Below, piece after piece: positions 35,161 through 44,532 of a DNA stretch of 64,000 nt. The notes below the pieces were generated by a model. It did no database searches. It was not told the DNA's origin and saw only the letters and a program-made list of their open reading frames with translations. The stretch is from Proteiniclasticum sp. Lineage in GTDB: Bacteria > Bacillota > Clostridia > Clostridiales > Clostridiaceae. Position 1 is the first letter of the stretch, and each line of letters starts with the position of its first letter. Location: NCBI RefSeq assembly GCF_003514505.1, contig NZ_DOPX01000016.1, positions 124,001 to 188,000 on the forward strand, given 5' to 3'. Position numbers and translations under genes: made by a program.

Positions 35161-37575
35161 ATGAGAGAGCTGTATCATCTGAATGATGGATGGACATTTT
35201 ATGGCGAAATCAGAAGTGAGCAGAATTTCCAGGCGGAGAAGGAAAGTCTGAAGAAAGAAAAAATAGATATACCCCATACGGTGAAACTACTTCCCCTTGA
35301 TTATTTTGATGAGCATTCCTATCAGGGAGTTTATCTTTATGAGAAGACCGTAGACATTCCGGAGCAGTTCATGGGAAAGAAAATCTTTCTGGAGTTTGAA
35401 GGAGTCGCCAATATGGCGGTGATCTACATCAATGGGAAGAGGAGTTTCCACAGCGAAAGTCCTTTTGTGCCTTTTGCAAAAGAGATCTCTGGTGAGCTTC
35501 GGTTTGGAGAAAAAAACACCATCGAGGTTCTGGTGGACTCTAGAGAGCTTCCCTATATACCACCCTTTGGCAATGTAGTGGATTTTCTGACCTTTGGCGG
35601 TATTTACAGAGAAGTTCAACTTCATGTGCTTCCCAGTTATTTCATTGAGGATGTGTTTGCCTTCGGGCAGCAGGTGCTGAAGGAGGAAAAGGACCTTATT
35701 ATAGAGACCAGGCTTTCTGGAAACCATAAAGGCACTCTTGTCTACAAGCTCTTCGAGGACGAAGAGAAAAGAAGCTTAGGAGAAACCATGAGCTCTGGAA
35801 TCAGATCTGTGGAGAATCAGAAAATGAGACACACACTGAAGGTGAGAAATACCTCTCTTTGGTCCATGGACACACCGAAGCTTTATCTCGTTCAGGTGTC
35901 TCTTCTGGGAGAAGATGGAGATCTTTTAGATGAAAGGATTGTGAGGATCGGATTCCGTGAGGCGCTTTTCAAAGAAGATGGATTCTATCTCAATGGAGAA
36001 AAGCTGAAACTGAGAGGGCTGAACCGGCATCAGAGTTATCCTTATGTGGGATACGCCATGCCCAAATCCATGCAGGAGCTGGATGCAGAGATTCTGAAGA
36101 AGGACCTTGGTGTCCATCTGGTCAGGACCTCCCATTACCCTCAGTCCAAATGGTTCCTGGATGCCTGTGACAGGTTGGGACTCCTTGTGTTTGAAGAGAT
36201 CCCAGGATGGCAGCATATAGGAGATGAGCAGTTCAAGGAGATCAGTAAATATAACTTGAAGAGAATGATCAAAAGAGACCGGAATCATCCTTCCATCATC
36301 CTTTGGGGTGTGAGAATCAATGAATCCCGGGATGACACCACCTTTTACAGTGAAATGAACAAGATTGCCCATCTTTATGATGAGACGAGACCCACCGGTG
36401 GCGTCAGAAATTTCCAGAAGAGCGAGCTTCTTGAAGATGTCTATACCTATAATGATTTTATCCATAATGGGCAGAACCGAGGGCTCAGCGATCCCACGGA
36501 GGTTCTCCCCCGTAAGGCTCCGTATCTTGTGACAGAATTCAATGGCCACATGTTTCCCACAAAAACCAGCGATCCTGAGGACAGACGAGTGTCTCATGCG
36601 CTGCGCCACAGCAAAGTCCTTTCGGAGATGATGGAAAGCACCAAGATATCCGGAGCCATTGGCTGGTGCATGACGGATTACAACACCCATGGTGATTTTG
36701 GCAGCGGAGATCGGATCTGTCATCATGGCGTTCTTAATATGTTCCGTCAGAAGAAGCTGGCAGCCTATGTTTACAGCAGCCAGAAAGAGGATGAGCCGGT
36801 TCTCATGGTTTCCTCCTCTATGAACATTGGGGACCATGATGGGGGCAGTCTAGGGACAGTGTATGCATTCACCAACTGTGATTATGTGGAGCTTTATAAG
36901 AATGGAAAGTTTGTAAAGAAGTACGGGAAGCAAAAAGGCCAGGGACTGAAGCATCCGCCCATTGTCATGGAGGACTTCATTGGCGGACTTCTCGAGGAAG
37001 AGGAGGGATTTTCCAAAAGGGATGCGGAAAGAGTTAAAAAAGTTCTAAAATCCGCCGCAGTCCATGGGCTCAATCTTCCCCTTTTCGACAAGGCAACCAT
37101 GGGGATGATCCTTCTAAAATACAAGCTGAGCATGGAAGATGCAGTGAGGCTTTTCAGTAAGTACTATGCAGGATGGGGGCAGGAAGGACTTACCTATACC
37201 TTTACGGGATATAAAGACGGGAAAGAGGTGAAGACCGTCACAAGAGGGCAAAGAAGAGAGCATAAAATGGTTGTTAAGCCACAGAAAAATATCCTTACAG
37301 TGGAAGAAACCTATGATGTGGCCATGATTTCCATACAGCTTCTGGACGAGCATGAAGATGTGCTTTCTTATTCCACTGAACCTGTCCTTCTCAAAACAGA
37401 AGGAGCGGTGGAGATTCTTGGACCGAAGCTCTTCTCCCTTTCCGGTGGGCAAGGAGCGTTCTATGTCAGAACCAAGGGCTTAGGAAATGGAGGCAAAGTT
37501 TTTCTTCATACGGAGCATTATGGAGATCGGGAGATCGAATTTACCATTGAGTATAAGATGGTAAGAAAGCTATAG
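35161..37575 (+). CDS. Glycoside hydrolase family 2 protein
   Basis: Retaining beta-glycosidase of 804 residues: sugar-binding jelly roll (about 1-165), immunoglobulin-like domain (170-270), TIM barrel (275-580) and further C-terminal beta domains, the first with VYAFTNCDYVELYKNGKFV as in DUF4982. The acid/base is Glu388 in WGVRINES and the nucleophile Glu459 in YLVTEFNGH. The motif WGVRINES differs from those of LacZ and classical GusA. I chose ATG at 35161 after GGGAGG. No signal peptide, so it is cytosolic. With uxuA nearby, a beta-glucuronidase-like role is possible, but a beta-galactosidase cannot be excluded. Confidence 0.85.
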   Translation: MRELYHLNDGWTFYGEIRSEQNFQAEKESLKKEKIDIPHTVKLLPLDYFDEHSYQGVYLYEKTVDIPEQFMGKKIFLEFEGVANMAVIYINGKRSFHSESPFVPFAKEISGELRFGEKNTIEVLVDSRELPYIPPFGNVVDFLTFGGIYREVQLHVLPSYFIEDVFAFGQQVLKEEKDLIIETRLSGNHKGTLVYKLFEDEEKRSLGETMSSGIRSVENQKMRHTLKVRNTSLWSMDTPKLYLVQVSLLGEDGDLLDERIVRIGFREALFKEDGFYLNGEKLKLRGLNRHQSYPYVGYAMPKSMQELDAEILKKDLGVHLVRTSHYPQSKWFLDACDRLGLLVFEEIPGWQHIGDEQFKEISKYNLKRMIKRDRNHPSIILWGVRINESRDDTTFYSEMNKIAHLYDETRPTGGVRNFQKSELLEDVYTYNDFIHNGQNRGLSDPTEVLPRKAPYLVTEFNGHMFPTKTSDPEDRRVSHALRHSKVLSEMMESTKISGAIGWCMTDYNTHGDFGSGDRICHHGVLNMFRQKKLAAYVYSSQKEDEPVLMVSSSMNIGDHDGGSLGTVYAFTNCDYVELYKNGKFVKKYGKQKGQGLKHPPIVMEDFIGGLLEEEEGFSKRDAERVKKVLKSAAVHGLNLPLFDKATMGMILLKYKLSMEDAVRLFSKYYAGWGQEGLTYTFTGYKDGKEVKTVTRGQRREHKMVVKPQKNILTVEETYDVAMISIQLLDEHEDVLSYSTEPVLLKTEGAVEILGPKLFSLSGGQGAFYVRTKGLGNGGKVFLHTEHYGDREIEFTIEYKMVRKL

Positions 37576-37582
37576 ACACAAA

Positions 37583-37614
37583 AAAAGGATTCCTTAGGGT
37601 TAAGGAGTCCTTTT
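37583..37614. terminator. Terminator of the GH2 gene
   Basis: AAAAGGATTCCTTA and TAAGGAGTCCTTTT form a stem of 14 pairs with one G-U pair; T-rich on the plus side. Confidence 0.85.
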
Positions 37615-37654
37615 GAATTTGATAGGGGAATTACAACAGGCAGAAGCAACTGGA

Positions 37655-38023
37655 CTAGCTCCCCAGCGGCTCCACCAGCTGGATCTTCAGCCCGTTGGGA
37701 TCCAGAATGTAGAGAAACCGGATGCCGGGATGGGGAGAAAGTGGACCGGAAAGAATTGGAATCCCTTCTCTTTCAAGAAAATGGATCATTTCTTCTAGAG
37801 AGGATACGGAAAAACCCAAGGAGAAGTCCTGTCCATAGTTTGGAGAAGGTGCATCAGAAGCTTCAATGAGCTCGATCTTGGTCTCTCCATTTCCAAGGAA
37901 GGCAATGTGCATGTGTGGTGAGGGCGAAAACTCCCGTTCAGGTTTTAGCCCCAGAACTTTCGCATAAAATAACATGGATTCTTTCAGATTGATCACGTGG
38001 ATGGTGGTCCATAGATAAGCCAT
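37655..38023 (-). CDS. VOC family protein (glyoxalase I-like)
   Basis: A 122-residue protein with two beta-alpha-beta-beta-beta units of the vicinal oxygen chelate superfamily. His and Glu ligand positions are visible: TTIHVINL at the start, KIELIE in the middle, and KIQLVEP at the end. Similar to lactoylglutathione lyase, but the substrate is not certain. It is 57 bases after the HAD gene on the same strand and may be its operon partner. Confidence 0.83.
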   Translation of the reverse strand: MAYLWTTIHVINLKESMLFYAKVLGLKPEREFSPSPHMHIAFLGNGETKIELIEASDAPSPNYGQDFSLGFSVSSLEEMIHFLEREGIPILSGPLSPHPGIRFLYILDPNGLKIQLVEPLGS

Positions 38024-38080
38024 AGCAGAAGCTCCTTTTTATGTATTTTTATCCTTTACGTGTTTCTTCAGTAAAAACTC

Positions 38081-38899
38081 TTATAGACAAAATTTCTCAA
38101 TGGCTTTTGCCACACCAGCCTCATTGTTGGTGGCTGTAATGTATGATGCAGCTTCTTTTACGGCCTGGGAGGCATTTCCCATGGCAATGCCAAGACCGGC
38201 AAAGGAAATCATGGGCAGATCATTTTCCTCATCTCCAATGGCCATGACTTCCTCCTGACGGATGCCAAGATGCTCCATGAGCTTCTCAATGCCCACAGCC
38301 TTATTCACATCTTTTCTGAAGATCTCCAGGTTGTGCTTGGACGAAGATACCGTCTGCAGCGTTGAATGGTTTTCAAAGACTTTTCGAAGTTTCAGAAGAG
38401 CTTCCTGGTCCCCTTTTGAAAAGACGATGGCTTTTAAGATGTTTCCTGTGTCTTTCAGGGACTTTTCCAGATCTTCTGTGACAATCATTTCAATCCGGTC
38501 TCCATCTGGCAGCAGTCCGTTGGCTTTCACATACCCATTGCCATCCCCCAGGTCCCCCTCACAAAGAAGTGTGTTCCAAGCATTGAAATGGGCAAAAAGA
38601 CCAGAGTCTTTCACTGCAGAAATCATGAATGGAAGGTCTGTTGAGTAAATGCTCTGATGGTTCAAAATCTGATCCTTGTACTTCACAAAGGCCCCATTGG
38701 AAGCAATGGTGAGGGTAGGAACCCCAAGAAGGCTGCCATAGAGCTTGCCATAATTGAACATTCTTCCGGTGGTGATGGCGATCTGAATGCCTTTCTCATG
38801 GGCTTTCTGTATCGCTTTGATATTTTCTTCTGGAATATTTTTATCGTCGTTGTAGAGTGTTCCATCCACATCGATGCATATGAGTTTTATCTTAGTCAT
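38081..38899 (-). CDS. Cof-type HAD-IIB phosphatase
   Basis: HAD hydrolase of 272 residues. The nucleophile motif is CIDVDGTL (Asp10, Asp12), a TTGR motif follows, and GDEENDLPM marks motif IV. A large cap domain lies between, as in the Cof/YbjI group of sugar-phosphate or PLP phosphatases. The substrate is not known. It is the upstream gene of a minus-strand pair with the VOC protein. Confidence 0.88.
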   Translation of the reverse strand: MTKIKLICIDVDGTLYNDDKNIPEENIKAIQKAHEKGIQIAITTGRMFNYGKLYGSLLGVPTLTIASNGAFVKYKDQILNHQSIYSTDLPFMISAVKDSGLFAHFNAWNTLLCEGDLGDGNGYVKANGLLPDGDRIEMIVTEDLEKSLKDTGNILKAIVFSKGDQEALLKLRKVFENHSTLQTVSSSKHNLEIFRKDVNKAVGIEKLMEHLGIRQEEVMAIGDEENDLPMISFAGLGIAMGNASQAVKEAASYITATNNEAGVAKAIEKFCL

Positions 38900-39248
38900 G
38901 CTTGAAATCTCCTGTAATAGATTGTGGTATGGGTCTATTGTACAAGAAATTCAGTGTGAAATGGGAAAAACCGTGCCTGATAACTTGGCAAAAAGGACGC
39001 TCCTTGCTGAGAATCTGTTAATACAGGGATGTTTGTTAGAAAAAACGCAAAAAAAGACAGGGAAATCATGAGATTGGAAATGAAATACCCCCAAGCATCA
39101 TGGCTTTTCTATAATTTTCGCAATTTTCATTTTCCTGTTGCGTGTGTAATCCATTACAGTTTATAATGAGGTATAATCCTTAAATTCTGAATATTCAAAA
39201 ACGGATTTCAAGGACAGTAAAGAAAAAGACAAACGAAGGAGGTTCTTT
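38900..39248. other. Promoter region of spoVG and of the HAD gene
   Basis: No gene. A possible SigA promoter for spoVG is TTGCGT, 18 bases, TATAAT (about 39139-39168). Overlapping it, AGGTATA and GAATATT (about 39170-39197) recall a SigH promoter, with imperfect match and spacing. A GGAGG ribosome site ends the region. Confidence 0.45.
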
Positions 39249-39545
39249 ATGAACATTACAGATGTACGAATCAGAAAAATCGCTGCGGACGGCAAAATGA
39301 AAGCCATTGTCTCAGTCACCTTTGACAACGAGTTTGTGGTCCATGACATCAAAGTCATCGAAGGCCAGAACGGTCTCTTTATCGCCATGCCATCGAGAAA
39401 GACACCTGATGGAGAATTTAAGGATATCGCTCATCCCATCAACACACAAACAAGAGAAGCTCTTCAGTCCTCCATTCTTAAAGAGTATGAGAAGGTAAGA
39501 CTGGAAGAGGAGCCCATTGTGGATGAACCCATTGCCATCGATTAA
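39249..39545 (+). CDS. spoVG: RNA/DNA-binding regulator SpoVG
   Basis: Small regulator of 98 residues with the family opening [11 protein letters not shown], the motif [21 protein letters not shown] and a conserved [22 protein letters not shown] stretch. SpoVG binds nucleic acids and affects septation and virulence even in non-spore formers. GAAGGAGG precedes the ATG. It keeps its Bacillus position before glmU, with its own terminator between. Confidence 0.95.
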   Translation: MNITDVRIRKIAADGKMKAIVSVTFDNEFVVHDIKVIEGQNGLFIAMPSRKTPDGEFKDIAHPINTQTREALQSSILKEYEKVRLEEEPIVDEPIAID

Positions 39546-39552
39546 CCTTTGA

Positions 39553-39578
39553 AAATAACCCTGCGGGGTTATTTTTCG
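39553..39578 (+). terminator. Terminator of spoVG
   Basis: AAATAACCC and GGGTTATTT with a TGCG-type loop, followed by TTTCGTTTT. Confidence 0.8.
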
Positions 39579-39716
39579 TTTTCTCTGTTCCTTCGGTAAC
39601 TTATTGATAATTCATAGGTGATTGTATCTATTTCCTTACTTTTTTAAAGGGATTGCCATTATTTTTGACTACTAATGCATTTATGCTGTGCTTCTTGTGG
39701 AATGCCCTGAGATTGG

Positions 39717-39745
39717 TTGAAATAAACACGAACCTACTCTATAAT
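39717..39745 (+). promoter_or_regulatory. Promoter of glmU-prs
   Basis: TTGAAA (39717-39722), a 17-base spacer and TATAAT (39740-39745). The spacer contains ACACGAAC, which resembles half of a PurR box; this may matter because prs makes PRPP. Confidence 0.75.
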
Positions 39746-39824
39746 AAAATAGAAAATGTATGGCTTTTGGTATGATCTGCCAAAAGCTCATTGTCATGTC
39801 GGTGAATATAATAAGAGGTGAAGT

Positions 39825-41198
39825 ATGGGTAAATATGCACTTATCCTTGCTGCTGGAGAAGGAAAGAGAATGAAGTCCGAGACTTCAAAAGTTCTTCATA
39901 AGGTCTGCGGCAAGGAAATGGTCAATCACGTGATTGACATCATGAGAAATGCAGGATTTGAGGATGTCAATGTCATCGTTGGCAGAAGCAAAGAGCAGGT
40001 GATGGACAAAACCTCCTCTAGAAATGTGAGCTACTCTGTTCAGGAAGAGCAGCTTGGAACAGGACATGCTGTGCTGTGCGCAAAGGAGTTTCTTCAGGAT
40101 AAAGAAGGAACTGTTGCCATATTCACAGGAGATGCGCCACTGGTTCGGGAAGAGACGGTAAAGGAAATGCTGAAAAGCCACGAAGAGGGAGGCTACAGCG
40201 CGACCCTTCTGACGTCTGTGATTGAGAATCCATCAGGCTACGGTAGAATCCAGCGTTCAGGAAATGACGTGGAGAAGATCATAGAGCATAAGGACTGCAG
40301 CGAGGAAGAGCTGAAGCTTAAAGAAATCAATGCAGGCATGTATCTTTTTGATGCCAAAGAGCTTCAGGAAGCTCTTCTACTTCTTAAGAATGACAATGCC
40401 CAAGGGGAATACTACCTGACAGATGTCATTGAGATCATGAAAGGAAAGAATCTGAAAGTTGGCGCGGTCATCACGGAGTTTGATGAAACACGAGGCGTGA
40501 ACTCCAGAGCTCAGCTTGCAGAAGCGGAAGCCATCCTGAGAAAGAGAATCAATGAGTTCCATATGGAAAATGGGGTAACCCTCATCGATCCCCTGACAAC
40601 CTACATTGGTGCGGATGTTGTCATAGGAAATGACACCATCATTTATCCCAATAACACACTGGAAGGGAAGACCGTCCTTGGCAAAGGAGTTCTTCTTCAT
40701 CCAAACAACCGCATTGAGGATTCAGTGATTGAAGATGAGGTGACCATTGCCTCTTCTGTGATTCTGTGTTCCAAAGTGGGAAAGAAAACTACAGTAGGGC
40801 CATTCGCCTATATCAGACCGGATTCCGTCATAGGAGAGCACGTCAAGGTCGGAGATTTTGTGGAGATCAAGAAATCTACCATCGGCAATGGAACGAAGAT
40901 TTCCCACCTGACCTATATTGGTGATGCAGAGGTAGGAGAACATGTGAACTTCGGCTGTGGCACCGTTGTGGTGAACTATGACGGCAAGAACAAATATAAG
41001 ACTGTAGTGGAAGACCATGCGTTTATCGGATGCAACACAAACCTTGTGGCTCCTGTGACGGTGCATGAAGGTGCATTTACAGCTGCCGGTTCCACCATCA
41101 CAGAGAATGTCCCCAAAGAAGGCCTGGGTATTGCAAGAGCAAAACAGGTCAACAAAGAAGGCTGGGTTCAAAAAAGAAAAGAAAGCGGTAAATATTAG
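39825..41198 (+). CDS. glmU: Bifunctional GlcNAc-1-P uridyltransferase / glucosamine-1-P acetyltransferase
   Basis: Enzyme of 457 residues that makes UDP-GlcNAc for cell-wall synthesis. The N-terminal nucleotidyltransferase domain opens [11 protein letters not shown] with a later FTGDAPLV. The C-terminal half is a left-handed beta helix of hexapeptide repeats with [37 protein letters not shown] and [13 protein letters not shown] segments. AAGAGGTGAAGT precedes the ATG. prs follows after 12 bases in the same operon. Confidence 0.96.
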   Translation: MGKYALILAAGEGKRMKSETSKVLHKVCGKEMVNHVIDIMRNAGFEDVNVIVGRSKEQVMDKTSSRNVSYSVQEEQLGTGHAVLCAKEFLQDKEGTVAIFTGDAPLVREETVKEMLKSHEEGGYSATLLTSVIENPSGYGRIQRSGNDVEKIIEHKDCSEEELKLKEINAGMYLFDAKELQEALLLLKNDNAQGEYYLTDVIEIMKGKNLKVGAVITEFDETRGVNSRAQLAEAEAILRKRINEFHMENGVTLIDPLTTYIGADVVIGNDTIIYPNNTLEGKTVLGKGVLLHPNNRIEDSVIEDEVTIASSVILCSKVGKKTTVGPFAYIRPDSVIGEHVKVGDFVEIKKSTIGNGTKISHLTYIGDAEVGEHVNFGCGTVVVNYDGKNKYKTVVEDHAFIGCNTNLVAPVTVHEGAFTAAGSTITENVPKEGLGIARAKQVNKEGWVQKRKESGKY

Positions 41199-41210
41199 GA
41201 GGATAAAAGA

Positions 41211-42167
41211 ATGTTAAAGCAGTACAGCAATTTCAAGGTGTTTGCAGGGAGCTCCCATCCAGAGCTTGCCAAGCAGATTGCAGATATCCTGGGGGTAAAA
41301 CTTGGAGACAACAAGGTAGGCACTTTCTCCGATGGTGAGATTTTCGTGGAAACCAATGAAACCGTTCGAGGATGCGATGTATTTATCGTTCAATCCACCA
41401 ACAATCCTGTGAATGATAATCTCATGGAACTTCTCATCATGATTGATGCCTTCAAGAGAGCGTCCGCTGGAAGAATCAATGCAGTGGTTCCTTACTACGG
41501 CTATGCAAGACAAGACCGTAAGGCAAAGTCCAGAGATCCAATTACCGCAAAGCTTGTTGCAGACCTTCTGACCACAGCAGGTGCAGACCGGGTGCTGACC
41601 ATGGACCTTCATGCGGCACAGATTCAAGGGTATTTTAATATTCCTCTGGATCATCTGCTGGGTATGCCAATCATTGCTGATTACTTCATCAAGAAAGGAT
41701 TTATGGAAAATCCTGATGTTGTCATCGTCTCTCCAGACCTGGGCTCTGTTACAAGAACCAGAAAACTTGCAGAAAGACTGCATGCGCCTATGGCCATCAT
41801 CGACAAGAGAAGACCCAAGGCCAATGTATCTGAAATCATGAACATCATTGGAGACATCAAGGGCAAAACCTGTATCCTCATTGATGATATGATCGATACC
41901 GCAGGAACCATCTCCAATGCGGCCAACGCGCTGATGGACCTTGGCGCTGTGGAAGTATATGCTGCCTGCACCCACGGGGTACTTTCCGGACCTGCCATTG
42001 ACAGAATCAACCAGAGTGCCATCAAGGAACTGGTGATGCTGGATACCATCGCACAGCCAAAGAGAGATGACATGGAAAAATTCACCTGTCTGTCTGTAGC
42101 TCCACTATTTGCAGAGGCCATCAAGAGAATCACCGATGATGTGCCACTGTCCAAACTGTTTGATTAA
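41211..42167 (+). CDS. prs: Ribose-phosphate pyrophosphokinase
   Basis: Makes PRPP from ribose-5-phosphate and ATP, 318 residues. Present are the ATP-binding flexible loop [15 protein letters not shown], the [12 protein letters not shown] segment, and the PRPP loop [14 protein letters not shown] is the ligand that releases PurR, encoded about 9 kb upstream. It is co-transcribed with glmU and ends at a strong terminator. Confidence 0.97.
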   Translation: MLKQYSNFKVFAGSSHPELAKQIADILGVKLGDNKVGTFSDGEIFVETNETVRGCDVFIVQSTNNPVNDNLMELLIMIDAFKRASAGRINAVVPYYGYARQDRKAKSRDPITAKLVADLLTTAGADRVLTMDLHAAQIQGYFNIPLDHLLGMPIIADYFIKKGFMENPDVVIVSPDLGSVTRTRKLAERLHAPMAIIDKRRPKANVSEIMNIIGDIKGKTCILIDDMIDTAGTISNAANALMDLGAVEVYAACTHGVLSGPAIDRINQSAIKELVMLDTIAQPKRDDMEKFTCLSVAPLFAEAIKRITDDVPLSKLFD

Positions 42168-42187
42168 GAAACAAAATTTATAAATAA

Positions 42188-42221
42188 AAGCCCCTTGCTC
42201 GTAGGATGCAAGGGGTTTTTT
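42188..42221 (+). terminator. Terminator of glmU-prs
   Basis: CCCCTTGC and GCAAGGGG form a stem, followed by TTTTTT. Confidence 0.85.
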
Positions 42222-42235
42222 GTCGGGGTTCCACT

Positions 42236-43399
42236 TTAGTCTGATACTTTTGTCTTGCGCCTTTGTCCGAAATAGAAAGCAAGAAGGAAGAAAGCGATGC
42301 CAAAAGCAAAAAGAATCAGCATATTGGTATAAATCTTCTCATTCATGGTGTTTCCGAGGGTCGCGATGAGTTCATTGGCGGTGACATAATAGTAGGTTGG
42401 CGTGACCCTTGCCAAGGTGAGCACACCTTCGCCAAGAAGCGCCTGAGGCACAAACACTCCGCTGATGAATGAAGGTCCTAGAGAAACCACATTGCTGACA
42501 GCGGTAATGGCATTTCTGCTTTTCAGCAGGGTACCCACAAGAAAGCTCATCCCCATAGAAGTAAAGGCCAGGATGAAGGAGTTCCCTATGTGCAGCAGTG
42601 TTTTGTCATCCAGCACGGCATTTCTGTTCACCAGAAAGTAAAAAACATTGAGAAGCACAAAGGTCAGGAGCGTAAAGACCCCTAAAGACAGCACTTTCTG
42701 GAGCTGTATGGAAGACTTTCTTAAAGGAGAGACTTCTGTACGCCTTCGCAGAGGAAGATCACGCCAAAGAAGCATGATGATGCTGGTGCCTAGGACCAGG
42801 ATCGATACCATGGAATAGGACATGTAGTTATAGTAAAATCTCGTATAGCTGCTGGGCTTTTCTCCACCATAGGTTTCCACCTGTACGGGGGTTTTCAATG
42901 AAAGTGTGGCTTTTGTCTTTTCCAGCACATCCGAAAGAGAGGCATCCGGAAGGCTTTCTCTATAGACTCTTGCGGTGTTGAAAAAATTCTCTATGGAAAG
43001 ATCCGTGTAGATGTTCGTGATGGCATCTGGCAGTGTCTCTTTTACAATGGGGAGAGGTTCTCCATTTAGAAAACTATCCGTGAACCCTTCCGGGATTCTG
43101 ATGACGTAGGTGACAATGCGAAAATACAGGGCATCTGCTAGAGTCTTTTCCTCATCCTTCACCGTTACTAGATAGGCATTCTCTTTTAGATACTCTTCAA
43201 AACTCCTTGTCAGAGGGGTATCCTCTTCCAGAAAGAGAGCCACTGGGGTTTTTACGGTTTCAAAGGAAGCATACTCTGCTTCCTGCTCTGAGGAGTTTGA
43301 GGCAAAGAGCAAGGAAAGACCCAGGAAAATGCCAAGATAGATGAGGATGGAAGGCGCATTTCTCTTTAATACTTTCATGCTGACGTTAAATACTTGCAT
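42236..43399 (-). CDS. ABC-2 type permease
   Basis: Membrane protein of 387 residues: one helix near residues 15-35, an outside region of about 150 residues, and five or so helices in the second half (about 195-380). This is the ABC-2 exporter layout. GGAGG lies before the ATG. Its start lies inside the end of the preceding permease gene (14-base overlap). With that permease and the ATPase it forms a three-gene exporter operon. The substrate is unknown; it may be a drug, a peptide or a lipid. Confidence 0.88.
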   Translation of the reverse strand: MQVFNVSMKVLKRNAPSILIYLGIFLGLSLLFASNSSEQEAEYASFETVKTPVALFLEEDTPLTRSFEEYLKENAYLVTVKDEEKTLADALYFRIVTYVIRIPEGFTDSFLNGEPLPIVKETLPDAITNIYTDLSIENFFNTARVYRESLPDASLSDVLEKTKATLSLKTPVQVETYGGEKPSSYTRFYYNYMSYSMVSILVLGTSIIMLLWRDLPLRRRTEVSPLRKSSIQLQKVLSLGVFTLLTFVLLNVFYFLVNRNAVLDDKTLLHIGNSFILAFTSMGMSFLVGTLLKSRNAITAVSNVVSLGPSFISGVFVPQALLGEGVLTLARVTPTYYYVTANELIATLGNTMNEKIYTNMLILFAFGIAFFLLAFYFGQRRKTKVSD

Positions 43400-44522
43400 A
43401 GCGGCGCCTCCTTAAAGATAGATAAGTGCCCAGTCCAAAGACGACGGTCATCACAAGAAGAAGGGCGAGGTTCTGGAAGTATCTGCCCATGTCTGTGAAA
43501 TAGTAAAGAGAGTAGAAAGAATCCGTGATGAGGTTTACTGGATTCAGGTAGGCAAGCACCGGGACTTTATCATAAACGATGTATTTCATCTGAGCATACA
43601 TCATGCCAGCCAGGAAAGAGCCCCCCATGGTCACAGCCACAATGACTGCAGCTTTTATGTTCTCATTTTTCTTCACGAGACTGCTGATGAAGGAGCCAAA
43701 AGTGATGCCTGTGAGGGTGCCGGCAAAGGCTGTAAGCACAATGTAAAAAGCCCGTTCTCCAAAGTCGATGCCGAGGACGTAGGAGAGAAACAGGAGCAAA
43801 ATGGACGTGTTCACAAGAAGCACCGTATAGGACGCCAGGGAGCTGGCCGCAAAAGCCTTGAGCTTGTGTACAGGAGCCACCTGGATTCTTGCTGCCCGCA
43901 TGCTGATGTTTGCCTCGATGTCTGTGATTTCATCGCTGCCGAAGAATGCGCCGTACATACAAGCCATGGCGATGAGGGAATAGAAATAATTGAGGATCTG
44001 ACTGGGTGGCGCTGTGCTCTTTTCTTTTTCAATGGTATAGGTCACGGACTCTCCCAAAGCTTTCACGAAGCTCTCCATGGATTCAGGGTTTACCATAGAG
44101 ATGCTTTTGATCATCGAGAAGCGCTGGTTCACCTGGTCCAGGAAAAGACGCAGGATATTCTGGGAGAGGCCGGAGGTTTTTACGGTCATGGCGATGGGAT
44201 CCCCCGCCAGAAAATAACCGTAGATGTCTCCACTTCCAAGGAGTGCTTCTGCTTCTTCCAAGGATACCTCGCGGTATGTCAAAAGGGGCTCCTGGCCACT
44301 GGAAACTTCCTTTAGAACCTCTTGAAAGAAGCTGTTTTCCTGGTAGGCAGCGTCCGCCACTACGGCGGTAGCGATGGGGTCAAAGGCTTCTGCACGGTCC
44401 AGGTTCTGGAAGGCCAGATGGAAAAACACAGAGAGGAGAATGGGGAAAGCAAGGGTCCAGAAAATCATCTCCTTTGTCCGGAGAAGCTTTTTCAGCCTGT
44501 ATTTATAAACATGCATAAACAT
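43386..44522 (-). CDS. ABC-2 type permease
   Basis: Second permease of the exporter, 378 residues with the same layout: first helix about 20-40, a long outer loop, and five helices from about 185 on. I chose ATG at 44522 because GAGGTG lies six bases upstream; GTG at 44531 and ATG at 44528 are alternatives. It lies directly after the ATPase gene. The two permeases probably form a heterodimer. Confidence 0.88.
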   Translation of the reverse strand: MFMHVYKYRLKKLLRTKEMIFWTLAFPILLSVFFHLAFQNLDRAEAFDPIATAVVADAAYQENSFFQEVLKEVSSGQEPLLTYREVSLEEAEALLGSGDIYGYFLAGDPIAMTVKTSGLSQNILRLFLDQVNQRFSMIKSISMVNPESMESFVKALGESVTYTIEKEKSTAPPSQILNYFYSLIAMACMYGAFFGSDEITDIEANISMRAARIQVAPVHKLKAFAASSLASYTVLLVNTSILLLFLSYVLGIDFGERAFYIVLTAFAGTLTGITFGSFISSLVKKNENIKAAVIVAVTMGGSFLAGMMYAQMKYIVYDKVPVLAYLNPVNLITDSFYSLYYFTDMGRYFQNLALLLVMTVVFGLGTYLSLRRRRYASI

Positions 44523-44532
44523 TTCCATCACC

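Noticed and set aside
35926..36837. 303-codon frame opposite the GH2 gene
   Set aside because: Antisense shadow of the catalytic barrel; no ribosome site or known motif.
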